NCBI GenBank assembly: GCA_037975125.1
Contig: CM075851.1
Coordinates: forward strand, 74,069,487-74,133,486
Source: Latrodectus hesperus
Taxonomy: Eukaryota; Arthropoda; Arachnida; Araneae; Theridiidae
Length of the DNA stretch: 64,000 nt
Reading direction: 5' to 3'
The position numbers and the translations under genes are program-made. Within the stretch, counting starts at the first letter, position 1; each line of letters begins with the position of its first letter. Of the stretch, positions 1 to 15,168 are shown piece by piece. Below the pieces are notes generated by a model. It ran no database searches and was not told where the DNA came from. It saw only the letters and a list, made by a program, of their open reading frames with translations.

Positions 1-3000
1 GATTAAGAATGTTAATGTAAAGTTAAAGGCAATTTTACTTTTATTTATTGGTTAGAAAGTTTTAATTTATCTCTCTTTGAAATTTTTGTGTTAAATTCAT
101 ACCAAAATAATAATTTTCATTTTTAAAGATCAGAATTACCTTTTCATGAATAAATAACTATTGTGTGAATCTAAATGTAGAAATATTACTGCATGAATTG
201 ATTTCCTGCCATTACAGAACAAATTTTTGATGTACAGTATCACTGATGCTAGTAAAATCACTCTAATAGCTTATTTCCTTCTTTATGTTTGGGGTTTGAT
301 ATTGCATGATGCTGTTTTGCACCTTAGTTTATAAATGTGCCAAGAATTATATTTAAATTTCTGAATGATTTTCACTAGAAAATTTCAATTGTTCTAATTT
401 TCCTTAAATTTCTGTATTTGGGAAATCGTACGAGGAAAATAAGTAAAAAATGTAATGTACTTTTAATTTTTAAAATTAATTAAATACAATATTTCTATTC
501 GATATTGCAGGAAAGCAAATGGTACTTTTTCATTAATTGGAAAAACATTTATTCATTGTCATTCAAGCTAGAATTTAAAGAATTAGAATATTTGTTACTG
601 AACATTGTATACAAGAATGATTTAAATCAGAAATAAGAAAAAATTGTGTAACAACACTTACTGTGTTAATCAAAAAAACTTCTGTGAGATCAAAGCTTTG
701 TTAGAAATTTTCTCTTAATCAAGCATTGTAAAATTATGGTACCATTGTGTTCCATTGTTTGCAAAAATTTCCTGTTTTACTGTTTGGAAAATATTATTTT
801 TTAAGTAAAGTTGTTTATTTTTGACATTAATATTATAGTTGTTAGTTTTCATTTATGGACCATTTCCCAATTGTAAAATCTATGGAATGAAAAAAATTAG
901 TGTATAGGATTGCTAAATGATGTTATTTTTCTAATAAAATGTTAATTATATTTTCATTTCATGAATTTTTACAACTCTTCAAAATGTAAAAATACCAAAA
1001 ATATTTTCCATCTTGGTAATTAGATTGGAATTAAATTAAAATAATTTTAAAATTAAATGAAAATAATTTTTTAGTGAAGTGAATTTAACTTAAAATCACT
1101 TTTCAATTAATAGATACTCTCAATTTGGATTCCATCATATTTTCTAAGAGTTATATGTGAGCACACACATATTCTATGAGTTATATTTCTTGGTGATGTT
1201 TGAAACTGGGAAGGACAATTGTGTTCCTAGTTTAAAATAATTTTTACATTATTATAATTATTTTCTCATTAGTTTCATTTTTTTATTTTTATTTGTTTTA
1301 TATTTATTATAACAGTTGATATATTTTTTAAAGTTCATAAACTCTGCCAAACTGCATCAATAATAAATTCTTAAAAATAAAACATTTTGAAATTGTTCCT
1401 GTATTACTAAATATTTACATCTAAATGACTTACACTAAATCTATTTAACTTATGTGAAGTATTAGACAACATATAAAAGTATACATAAATACTCTTAAAT
1501 ATTGTTAAAATACACAGTTGAACATAAATTTTTTAATATAAATTCAGGAAACATCTTTTTTTTGAATAGCTTGCTAATTTTTTATCTTTTTATTTATCAT
1601 GACCTTTTGTTTAGATTACTATATTAATGCTAATAATTATTTACATTTTATTTTCGCTTGAAATTTAAAATTATGTTTTTAAATATTTATATTTGTGTAT
1701 AACTAATAATTCTTATTCCACTGTTGTACAGATTTTTAATTTAATCAATTTATGCAGTTTTCTGTATTTATATTTTCTTTTCTAGGTGTTTTATTTTATT
1801 TTTTGTGCATTGTACATATTTTTTTATTAAATTAAACATCAATATAATGTTTGTTACTTTTATACTAACAATAATCAATCTATTAATTATCCTGTTATAA
1901 TTTATTTACAAATAATAACTTAAAATTTTGTAATCTTATAAGTGATATTTATTAACAAGATTAATATTTTAGTTGACAGCCTATAAATCTGTGAATTGCA
2001 ATAAAATGTCAAAACATTTATGGAATTTGAAATTTATATGTGCTTTTTATAATGTCTCGTTTTAAAAATTTAATGCTTTAAATATTGCATTGTTGTTTGC
2101 TCATAAATATTGTATTTTTTGTCATTAATTTAAGAATGATTATCAATTTAAAATTGGTGCATAGCATTTGTTCATACCTTGCACTAATAGAAAATTCTGT
2201 TCTTATAGAAAAGTATTTCAAGTAATTTATGTTTGTCATTAGTACCTTATTGTTAGAATCTAGTGTGACAAGCTCCAATCAATCATTTATAAATATTTGA
2301 GTGCTATTGCTCTCAAATGCGATATGAATTTCCATTAATAATAAGAGTATATGAAAACTAGTCAATACTATATTAATAAATATATGTACTTATTTGAGTA
2401 CTTTTATAAGAAGATAAATGCTGTGATCTCTGTGATAATGTTAAAATATAGAGCTTAATATTCTATTATATAGTTTGTTCTATTATTTCAAAATTTTTTT
2501 ATCAATTATCATTACTAGTCTATTATGTGTGTAATAATCTGTATTAAACTAATTTATAACAATTTATTATATAAAATAATTGTATCATAATTCAAAAGAA
2601 ATTGATGTTTTTGTATAAAATACATTTATTTAAAATACAAGTGGAAGTTTTTAAGAAAGAATTTCAGGAAATAATTTCTCATTAATGTTATTTTATTGCT
2701 TCTTAAAATATTCACCTGTTTTTATCGGTATATTTTTCATACAAACTATTTAACCAAAAAATTATGCCATTTAAAAGTGGCATATAGAAATACTACATTT
2801 GTAAGTTTCAATGAATTCTGGGAATTTAAATATGTAGGCTACACATTTTATTTTTTGTGTATGAGAATATTAATCGTAAGGAACTAAAGCTGGTGAATAT
2901 GAGCAATAAAACATCAATTCGATTATTCATTGATTAGTTAAGTAGCATATAACACATCTAATAACTATGGATTATTTAAGCATTGCGTATGTAGAATGAT

Positions 3001-5203
3001 GTGATGGTTTGAATCTTTTAGTTCTTCAATTACTTCCAGTAAAGAAATTGTTATGCACCAAAGGAAATTAAGAGACTGTTTTAGCATCTTCGAGAAGAAC
3101 ACTTGAAATATAGTGAAATTTACAATAAAGCAGCAATCACTTTTTTGGAAGGACTCTATTCAACAATTTTTGTTACCTTAGGGTCATTTAGTAAACCCGA
3201 TCAGTTGATTATTATTTTATTTCAAATTTTTTGAATAAAATTTTTTTTGTCACACATTAGTATGTTTTGAAGTATAGAATATTTTAGCATTTCTCGGCTT
3301 CTATAATTTTTAGATTTTTTTCACACCATTTCATATGAACATTTTTTCAATTTGAGATAAATTAGGAGGGATTCATCACAAACATATATTTCTTGCTTTT
3401 AAATAATTTTGTAAAATTGAATATATTTGAGCCTTGATGCTTTTACTTCATTGTCCATTACATGATAGTCAAAAGCTGTTTATTTTGTAACAGCACCAAT
3501 ATGTTCCAAAAGATGGATTTTATTTTTGGGAAATGCTTTCGAATACTTTTGTCAGTTTTTTTTTCATAGAGGGAGAAATATTTAACTCTAAATTGGTTCC
3601 ATATGTGATGCTTTGTTGTGAAATTTCCATTTCATTCTATCAGCTGCACTATTTTTGTGTCTAACCCTCTTGAAATCTATAAAAAATCATGAGTCTGAAA
3701 TTGCTTCTATGTAACTTTATAATCACTTAGCACTTCCGATTTTCGAAAAATTACATTTAGAATTTTACATCTTTTGATGGTTTGTAGGATCATATGAAAG
3801 CTCGAATTTCAACCTTCTCTGAAAGGACCTGTTTTTTCATTGTCATATCCTATAAAGTTAAGTATTGGCCTTTGTATAAAAACACTATTTTAATATGGAA
3901 AAATTAAATTAATATAATTACTGAATTTCTCTATTATTTAAATCATAGTTTTTTGTTGTAAATTATCCTACTACTTATTTTTACTCATTATGCAATTTTA
4001 GCTTAAATTTTATAAATGAGAGAAATATTTTTTTATTTTATATCTAATCTTACAAAACTCACAATTTCTGAGATCCATTTGTTATTTTTTTTTTCAAGAA
4101 TCATCATTAGATATTACTTTTTAAAACATTTCTCATATTAACATTGTTATTCAAAATGAAATGCCTCTGCAGAATTAGAAAAATTGATAATTTTGTATTC
4201 TTTGATTAGATTGGCAAAAATATTATTAAATCTACTATATGTTCTCATTATAATTTGCTGCTGTTGTAATATATATTGAAAAAATGTATATATTAAATGA
4301 TTCTATATTTATTTTTTCTGGTTTGAATTGTGTTCTTTTAAGTATCAAATATAATATTTTTTTCATGCATAAGATATATCTTTTAAAATCTATTGTATTA
4401 AAATATATTTTTCTACATGACTGATAAAGGAATAAAAATATCCATTTCTTTTAGTTATTACTATATTTGGCATTTGTTGTTATTTATATATTAAAGTATT
4501 GTGAAATGTTAATTATACAAAAAAATTATACAAAATAAGTTGTCCAAATTACCACTGATCTGATTTGTTTGGCAACAAAAAAGCTATGCTATCATATGTA
4601 ATAAATAGGTATTAGTTGAAAAAAAGTAGTCTATATAAACAACTAAATTAAACTAATATATAGTAAAACTAAAACATTGGCCATATTTACCAAAAAAAAG
4701 GAATATAAAAATCAAATTCAATTGAATCCGAAAGAAATTAAATAAATGGGAAGACAAATTTTAAAACTGTAAGTTAAAATTTCTAATAATTGTATAAAAT
4801 TCTGTTCTTTTGTAGAATTATTATAATATCTAAACAGAATTTTCATCATTTAACAAAAATTATTGCAAAAAGAAGTCCTAAAAATATAATTATTCCAAAC
4901 ATATAAAAGTTTACCCTATTAAACGAATACACTACGAATTTTAGTATTTAGTTAAAATATATAAATAAATTGATTAATATAATTGCAAAGAAAAACTGAT
5001 TTAAAAAAAGATTAATATTCATTTAGAGTGTGAAAAATTCATTTACATTTTGCTTGAAAAATTCTTTATTTTATGTCACATATATGTCACAAGTGTGCAA
5101 GAAAATATATGGTGATTATTAATTAAAAATAATTATTTGTGCACCAAGTTCGCGAGCTATGACTTTCAGTTATAAAAGCGTACCTCCTTTCGACAATTTA
5201 ATT
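1..5203. other. AT-rich noncoding stretch
   Basis: No open frame here has the length or composition of a gene; the longest are about 65 codons, which is what chance gives in DNA this AT-rich. I see no tRNA-like box, terminal inverted repeat or long tandem array. A small hairpin-like segment and a repeated 'gagttatat' occur near 1150-1190. Intergenic or intronic DNA is the simplest reading. Confidence 0.7.
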
Positions 5204-5774
5204 CTTCAACGATTTTCGACAATTTGAAAAAATGATATTGTATTTTTTAATATTTACTGTTCACTAAGCTTTGTTCAAAATGCCGCTTAACAAAATGCCG
5301 AAATGGGCTCACTTATAGATTAGATAAGACAAACCGAAGTAAAAAGCTTGGAAATTTCCTTTATTGTTAGAGAATTATTAAATAACACGTGAAAGTTAGC
5401 CCAGTTCTGAGATACTGTACATGGCAACATAACTAACTTTATATTGCGTTATTAGATTAATCATGGTCAAATTAAAGTATCCGCCTATGTTCGAGGCAAC
5501 TTTGTCATAAATTTTAATTTTCTTTTTATCTTGTTTTTAAATAAAGTATGATGTAAAAACGTAAAATTTGCAGAAATTTTAGCTACATTTTTCATGTTTT
5601 TCGTAAACTCTTATTTTCTGGCAAATATTTGTGAAATTTTAACAAAATAGCTAAAACTCTACAGAAAATTGTAATAAACCACTCTTGATTTGAATATAAG
5701 GTTTATGTGACAATGTTCTTTAAAATAAAGCAAAATCTTAAAAAAAAAAAAAAAAAAAAAACCCTTCAACGATT
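5204..5774 (+). mobile_element. Probable poly(A)-tailed retrocopy (3'UTR-like) with target-site duplication
   Basis: The segment ends in an uninterrupted run of about 22 A (about 5740-5761), preceded by several AATAAA-type polyadenylation signals, the last at about 5722-5729. The 11-mer 'cttcaacgatt' occurs just before the segment (5204-5214) and again immediately after the tail (5764-5774), as expected for a target-site duplication from LINE-mediated retrotransposition. The roughly 525 bases between have no open frame and look like a 3'UTR, so the source is probably an mRNA 3' end (5'-truncated processed pseudogene) or a non-autonomous retroelement. Two or three bases (cc) separate tail and duplication. 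The parent transcript is not recognisable by eye. An ordinary gene end next to a genomic A-run is the alternative. Confidence 0.6.
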
Positions 5775-8737
<2,963 letters not shown>

Positions 8738-9032
8738 ATCTGTACTGTACAGGTACTATGAAATTTTATTAATAATTATTAAGTATTTTCTTTGTAACTA
8801 TTTTTTAATCATGTGTAATGTCGCAATAAATGTAATGTTTTTCCTAATTCTAACTTCCATTTTCTTATTTCAAAATTTCTCATTTTGTTTGGATTTCAGC
8901 TGACTTTGTGACATCCTTGAATTTATTTCGGTAGGTATTTTAGTGCCATTTGATTAACGTTGCAGCATTATTTTTTTGTCTAAAATTTAAAATTATTTCG
9001 TAAAGATATTAGAGATATTTTATTATAATCAT

Positions 9033-9117
<85 letters not shown>

Positions 9118-9221
9118 CTGTACAGTACAGATATATATATATATATGTGTTGATGATCATAATAAAAAATCTCTAATATCTTTACAAAATAATTTTAAAT
9201 TTTAGACAAAAAATAATGCTG
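8738..9221. repeat. Interleaved inverted repeats enclosing a (TA)n tract
   Basis: Two separate inverted pairs are visible. A 22-bp block at 8738-8759, containing tctgtactgtacaggtac, is repeated exactly as its reverse complement at 9111-9132. A longer arm at 8963-9037 reappears, nearly identical and inverted, at 9146-9221; both copies include the complement pair gatattagagat / atctctaatatc. Between the arms lies (TA)n (about 9037-9112) and a shorter TA run (9131-9146). The order is block, arm, TA, inverted block, inverted arm, so this is not one simple palindrome. It may reflect template switching at a TA hairpin, or a fold-back/MITE-type element. Confidence 0.9.
9037..9112. repeat. (TA)n microsatellite
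   Basis: About 76 bp of uninterrupted TA inside the inverted repeat described for 8738-9221. Confidence 0.98.
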
Positions 9222-9434
9222 TTTTATTGATGAAAAGATTTCTTAAGAAAAACTTCTATATTTTTAAACTAGGATTTACTTTTTAAGAATGTATAGTAAA
9301 CAATCTTTTTAAAAAATATGATAAGCTTTTTAATTTGCATGGTAAAGAAAATTATCTTTATTTTGAAAAACTTTTCATAGCAAGGTGTGATTTGTCTTGT
9401 TTAGCGCTCAATATATATACATTTTTTTATACTC

Positions 9435-9742
9435 ACAACTTGATGTTTTTTTTTCAATTAAGTCAGGCACATGGGTGACTAACCCTTCACCACAACAAGG
9501 CTGGAAACTGCTACTCATTTGTCGTTACCCAGCGGGCACCTGTAAACCAAGTCACGGAGGCGAATAGCATTACCCGCTCCATACCACCACAAACCCTTTC
9601 ATAAGATGGGCAACAATCATACATCATCTCAGAAGAAAGGATAGGGAAACAAAGAGAGAATATAACTTTCATGTTCGAACCGGGACTCACAGCTCAGGAG
9701 TCAGGAATGCTAACCACTCAGCCATCGGTCGGATTACAACTT
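9435..9742 (-). mobile_element. tRNA-derived SINE (family F), minus strand
   Basis: Read on the minus strand, the element opens at about 9735 with a tRNA-like head. Its A box resembles tggctgagtggttagc, and a B box (cggttcgaac) lies about 45 nt further on. A roughly 200-nt unrelated body follows and ends towards a T-run on the plus strand (9446-9454), which is the poly(A) tail of the element. The 7-mer 'acaactt' flanks it at 9435-9441 and 9736-9742 and may be a short target-site duplication. The GC content is clearly above the surroundings. The head is most like a leucine/serine-type tRNA, but the element is too long and its 3' half too unlike a tRNA to be a functional tRNA gene. Confidence 0.8.
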
Positions 9743-9992
9743 AAAGTGGATTCTTTGGTTTGATTCTAGTCTCTGTGGAACAAGAGTTGCGTTTCTGCTT
9801 TTTGTATTAGATCTGTCATGGTAGAGGCCGGAGAATTTTTTGATTTTAGACATTGTGTGTGACAGGTAAATGTGGTATACTGTATTTGGAAAGTCTTCCA
9901 ATACCTGTTTTCAGAAACTAGCTCAAAAAAACTATTTATTTATATGTACTTCAATAACAGCATAAGATAAAATCAATTGTAAACAGCCGCCC

Positions 9993-10573
9993 ACCGAGTA
10001 CATACGTGCTCGTTAAAATTGTCTAGTAGTCAGCGTGCCTGATTGCGGATAAGGAGGTTCCGGGTTTGAATCCAGGTTATGGCATGGATGTAGTTTCTCT
10101 CTCTATCTATTCTGTCTTTGTCCTTTCCTTGTATGAATGAGGTGTGAATGGTTGCCTACCATATAAACGGGTACCTATGGCATGTGTGTACTGAAGAAGT
10201 CGGACTCCACACCAAAATATGGTTCAGTTGGAAAAGTGGAGCAGCGCAACCGATGTTGCCATCCTAGCTGGTACACGACAACAACAAGTTATAAACACAT
10301 ATATAAAGACAGAACACAATAATTAATATTTCATTTGGATGCCTAGCATCTCACTAATTTACTTCATGGTAGCTGAAGCCACAAAGTCCCTTCTCTATCC
10401 CAATGGCCCAAGTCGTAAAGTTTGTTGCTACTCAATGGCAAATGAATTCTTTTGGCTTCTAGAAGTCAGATAAATTAACTCTGTTACATTTTTGGAAGGC
10501 AAGTGAAGGAAGAAAATGCTCATATCTCTTATTATGAGAATCACCGAGTACATACGATATACGTGCTCGTTAA
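9993..10573. repeat. Near-identical 24-31 bp direct repeat flanking a SINE-containing segment
   Basis: The segment starting 'caccgagtacatacg' and ending 'tgctcgttaaa' occurs at about 9992-10016 and again at about 10542-10573. The second copy has seven extra bases (an internal duplication). Both copies are themselves partly palindromic. Because one copy abuts the start of the SINE at 10010, they could be a long target-site duplication of a larger insert, or two copies of the end of an unclassified repeat. Confidence 0.6.
10010..10290 (+). mobile_element. tRNA-derived SINE (family B), plus strand
   Basis: A tRNA-like head contains A box 'gtctagtagtcagcg' (about 10021-10035) and B box 'gggtttgaatcc' (about 10062-10073), spaced as in an RNA polymerase III internal promoter. 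A roughly 210-nt body follows and ends in an ACAACAACA-type tail near 10280-10290. The last 30 nt resemble the 3' end of the SINE at 50211-50512 (both have gctggt followed by caacaacaa). This suggests a shared 3' module recognised by the same LINE. Exact boundaries are uncertain. Confidence 0.8.
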
Positions 10574-10805
10574 ATCTGTGGAATCTAAAGATATGTGGTT
10601 GATCGTTGAGAAGTTACCATGAGTGTAATAATCTGGAAGAAAATTCCACTTCCATATCAAAGTCAAAATTAAGGGAGTGGATCCTCTAGTGATGCCATCT
10701 ATCGGAGGAGGCGTGGAGCAAAGTCGTACTTTCACCTTCGTGGTGAAAGACACACCCTTCTGACGCCAAGCTCGCTAGTCGTCGGCAAGTGAGCTTGGTT
10801 TGCCC
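10541..10805. other. Unclassified GC-richer repeat-like island
   Basis: This block is markedly less AT-rich than its surroundings and is open on the minus strand from 10541 to 10753 (70 codons), beginning at an alternative start. I recognise no domain in the frame. The abrupt composition change and the position next to SINE copies suggest a fragment of an unclassified mobile element rather than a host exon. Confidence 0.35.
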
Positions 10806-13800
10806 ACGTGTCACAAATAACTACAGTATTATAAACATCAGCTGTCAGGCTATCCAATAATTGATTTAAATCTTAACATGGAAATACAAAATAATCACAT
10901 ATTAAAATATTAATCACTTTAAAACGAGTAAAAATAAAATAGTTTCAAAAAGTAAGTAAGATAACGTTGCTTTTACCTTATGGTCAAAGAATTCTGCAAA
11001 ACATGGTAGTTACAATTATAATAATAAGTTAGTTTATGGAAACTTAAAAGCTGAATTTACAATAGCTAAAAATTAGAAATTGTGTATTAAAGAGAAATAT
11101 TAATGCTTTTAAATATTTCTATATTAAAAAAATTGTATAAAAGTGCTAAAAATATATTTTTTTAAAAAATAAATTTCTTCAGAGAGTTTTAATTATTTAT
11201 TAAACTAGATTTTCTATTAGGAGGAATAAAATATTATTCATATTGTTTGAAAATTTAATTAAAGATATGGGTTTGGGAGTTCATTCCGTTTAAATATTTT
11301 CTGTCGGTGTTATCATTACTAAACATAACATTTGGTAAAATATAAAAAACTGGTACAAATATTATTTTCGATTTCACGCAATCACTCCTGCAAAAGGACA
11401 AAAGTATGTTCATCACAATAATTCTGAAATTAACATTTCCTTCCGCCGGATATAATAAACATTTCGTTAATTAGATCAGCTGAAAAATACAAGTCGCTCA
11501 CACGTGGAAAATAATTAAAACAAAGAGAAAGTTTTGACCGGGTTAACAGTTTCATTTCCATGTTTTTTATCGTTTTCATTTACAGCAAGTAAAAAGTGTG
11601 TGAGATAGACAATTGATTTTGTGTTACTTCCCGTGGAAAAACATCTGCAAAATTTTAAAAAGTATATAATCCTACATCGAAAGCTAGAGATTTCTTTCGA
11701 CGAAATAGTCGAAAAATCAAAATTTGGCAAAATTATATTAATAATAAAATTACATAAATTAGCAAAATAATATTATTTTAGATTGTGAGACCTTTCTGCG
11801 GGGTTAAATGGTCAAATTAACCATTGTTACTCCAAAAGTATCTGCAGAATGGAAACCAATCTTTAATCAATTTGATTAGAATCAATCAAATAAGTTTGAA
11901 GGGAATCAGGTTGGATTTAAATTGCGATTGACAATCTTGGCTGAGGTAATAAGGAGTCTAACATTGCGATAAAAGTAAAATTATTTTTCAAACCTTTTTT
12001 CTGTTCTAAAATTGCAAAACGAAATAGAAATTTACGTTTTTTATAAATTATCAGCTTTGTTCCAATAAGCTCAAAGCCGTGACTTTTATAATACTTATGA
12101 ATTAAAAGTACTTTTAAAAGAGATATTGTGTGGTGTATCACTTCTTGGTCACACAACAAATGTAAATTTTTGGCGAAACTGATATTTTTAAACGAGTATT
12201 TTATCTATTGAAGCAAATCTCGGTTAACGAGAAATGAAAACACACTTCTTTTTATTGCACTACATTTCTAATTGTTAGGCGTTATGTCCAAAGACTCTTT
12301 TCTGGTTGCTAAACTAGAAAACAATCAAAAGATTCACGGTTTTGATCTACAGTAAAGGACGTAGCAATATCTGACAGACATCTTTCTTTTCTAACCTCCA
12401 TAATACAACAGCAATTAGCTTTACAAGCTGTTTAATTTGAACTTACGTAAAGGCTCTCTAAGACACTTAGTTTTTTTACAAAAGAATTTTTTAGTATTAC
12501 TGACATTTCATTATTTTCTTTTTCAAGCTTAAAATTTTCAGAAACCTATTTTTGTGATTAAACTTTTATTATTTTCAAGTTCCCTGAAAAATTAAAATGA
12601 TTAACAAAATATACTACTAATCGTCAAAAAATAATCCCCATCAGCAATTTTTAAATTGTCTTAGCTCTTTATTTTTAGAATAGATGAATTTATTTTTTAA
12701 AAAATTTTGTATTACGTGCTGCTTATTTTTTTCTACTCAAATAGTTGCTGAACACAACTAATTAACTCAACCTAGCTATTAAAAAATGAATGTTTTGCTA
12801 ATCCTAATTATGAGATGACATCAAAGTTTGTATGTTAGGGCATATAATGAATCCGCCCTCTCATATAAATTATATCTACGAATGAACATTAAACTATAAC
12901 AAAACTATGTACATAAACCTTATCAATAAGATGACTTTCAAGTTTTTTAGGATCAAACACGTTATTTAAAGACGGCAAGATCAATTTTTTTTTTTAAAAA
13001 AATTCATTTGGATCATTGCAGTTTTTATATTTTTCTATGAAGCATCTAAAGTAAAAATACGATATCCTAACCTTCCAGCAATATAAACTTAGTATTATCT
13101 TATTAATGCCAACTTGTAAAAGACTATAATAGGGACCATAAGAAGTTTGTAGAGTAGAATTCGATGTATCAAAACAGATTATTATATTAAAAATGTAATT
13201 TTTTTCATACAAAAGTTTTATGTTTAAATCTGTAAACAGGTAAGTCTGAAAATTAGATAATTCACGTGTAAATCTTGGCGTAATCACGTGTAAATCAACA
13301 CTGTTTCTGAATAACATGGTGATATCTTTGGATGGATTCTTAAGTGTAGGGCTAAACTGTCAATCATAGTTTCAGTAACAACACGCTGTAACAGCACGAT
13401 TTTGCTTTTTTTAACGTTTTTCGTTGCATATTTCCGCAGTATTGAAATTGCTATATACAGTCAAGAGTCTCTTCATGCCAAGATTCTGTCAAATGAAGAG
13501 ATCGACGCTGAGTGATAATGAATTAAATGGTAAAATATTTCAACATATGTATATAAGATTTTCTCTTAGTATTATGTTGGTCGTAAATTCTCATTACCTG
13601 AAATTCAGTGTGTTGTGAAAATGGGTTGAGTAAAAATTAAGCAATTACTTAAATATTAATTAATACTGAAAAAATAACAATTAATTGAAGTGAAGAAAGA
13701 TGTAAAAGTAAAATAAGAAAATGTAATATAATGATGCCGATTATATGGTAAGTGAATAGCATAATGAAATTTTTCTGATAAGAATCAGTCTATTATATGC

Positions 13801-14953
13801 GGAATTAATTTAGTATAACTCATGAATTCTTTAAGTAAAGAAGATACCATTAAATTTAGCTGCCGATAGCTAAATAATCTTAATATTCCAAACTATCGAT
13901 AGAATTTTATGTTAGATATAAATTTTTTTTATATTTTTTCTCTCTATGCTTATATTCCTTCTTCCTTCCATTGAAAAAAACATTTTTTTCCTCAGGAGAG
14001 AAGGATCACAAATCAACAATGTTATTTAATATATATATATCTCGAAAAATCATTCTAGTTCTTTGTAAAGTATTGAAATAAGCTTATAATTTAGACATAA
14101 CCTCAAGAGTTTTAATACGTTATGTTTTATATTAACATTAATTTAATGCAATTTCTAACAACAGTTTTAATCCTGTGGTATCTTCAGAATTCAATAGTTA
14201 TTTTTAAAACCTTTAATTTTAAGTATTGAGTTCTTTTCCCTTAGTAATGTTTTCTCTGTAAAATCAGACATTCTAATTGAGAAGAGGAAAAGGGCATCGA
14301 TGCTAAATCAATTTCATTGCAATAATTGTTGAATGATTTGATTTCTCTACATATGATGAAAAGGTACTGCATGGAGAGCGTTTCATTAAATACATAAATG
14401 TTCTTTGGTCAATGACATGTACCAATGGAAATGCTTCAATTATTCGAATGATTTTTCAGTCATCTATTTCACGTATGACCGCACTTGTGTTTGATATATT
14501 TGACAGGCGCTTTGTTTGCCTCTCTGTATGAGTTCGCGAATGAAGCACTTTAATAGACTAACTGTAGGAACAAAAGGGCTCTCATTATCTGCTACTGAAC
14601 TCTTAGCTACAACTTAAAATGTAGTGTCACATAATTTTCCATGAATTTATTCTTATATCAAACATAAGACTATTTTCTATAATTTTCAGAACCAAAGAAA
14701 CCTTTTAATGTACTTTGTGGTGAAATAATAATATAAAGGAGATACAGAGTAGCTAAAATAAAACTAAGGTGAAATTTTTTTCTTTTTTCTGTCCTCTATT
14801 TATCCTTGTTTATAAATTATAATGACTAATGACTAGCTGGTAAAACTTTTGCATATTTTTAAGAAGGCAGTTATGAAATCTCAAAAAAATAAAAGGATTT
14901 TTCACAATCACTACAGTAATTTCTTATTCGATAGGAAGATACTTTGTATATAT
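10806..14953. other. AT-rich noncoding stretch
   Basis: Several open frames of 60-107 codons occur, the longest at 12994-13317 on the minus strand. They lack recognisable domains, and frames of this size are expected a few times in 64 kb of such AT-rich DNA. The patch at 14460-14600 (containing tttgacaggcgctttgtttg) is less AT-rich and not a recognised repeat. No transposon termini were found. Confidence 0.6.
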
Positions 14954-15168
14954 TTATTAAATATCGGTTTGGTTTTGGTTTGGTTTGTTTGTCGCTCAAC
15001 GGTCATTTTTTGCACACGAGGGCTAATTAGACCGGGACTTACGGTTTAAAGTGGATTCCGAACCACTACAAACATCCATGCCCAAGGTGGGATTCGAACC
15101 CACGAACTGTTGAACCGAAGGCAAGAGCGCTAACCATTCGGCTGCCAGCTGGGCTTATTAAATATCGG
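14954..15168 (-). mobile_element. SINE family A, full copy with 14-bp target-site duplication
   Basis: The element runs from 14968 to 15154 and is flanked by the exact 14-mer 'ttattaaatatcgg' at 14954-14967 and 15155-15168. On the minus strand it starts with a tRNA-like head, gcccagctggcagccgaatg (A-box region), followed by B box 'gggttcgaatccc'. It then has a roughly 100-nt body and ends in a CAAAC/CCAAA-rich tail (plus strand 14966-14990). It is about 187 bp, short for a SINE, and shows high identity to the copies at 44651 and 58727. The exact duplication indicates a fairly recent insertion by LINE machinery. Confidence 0.95.

Noticed and set aside
4797..4845. 11-bp inverted repeat aaaattctgtt / aacagaatttt
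   Set aside because: Short, with a roughly 30-nt spacer; expected by chance at this composition.
12994..13317. 107-codon minus-strand open frame
   Set aside because: No domain, Phe/Tyr/Ile/Asn-rich as expected from base composition, and two or three frames over 100 codons are expected by chance in this window.
15070..15154. Apparent tRNA gene on the minus strand
   Set aside because: A and B boxes are present, but it is part of a repeated 187-bp element with target-site duplications, so it is a SINE head; the same reasoning applies to all tRNA-like hits in the window.
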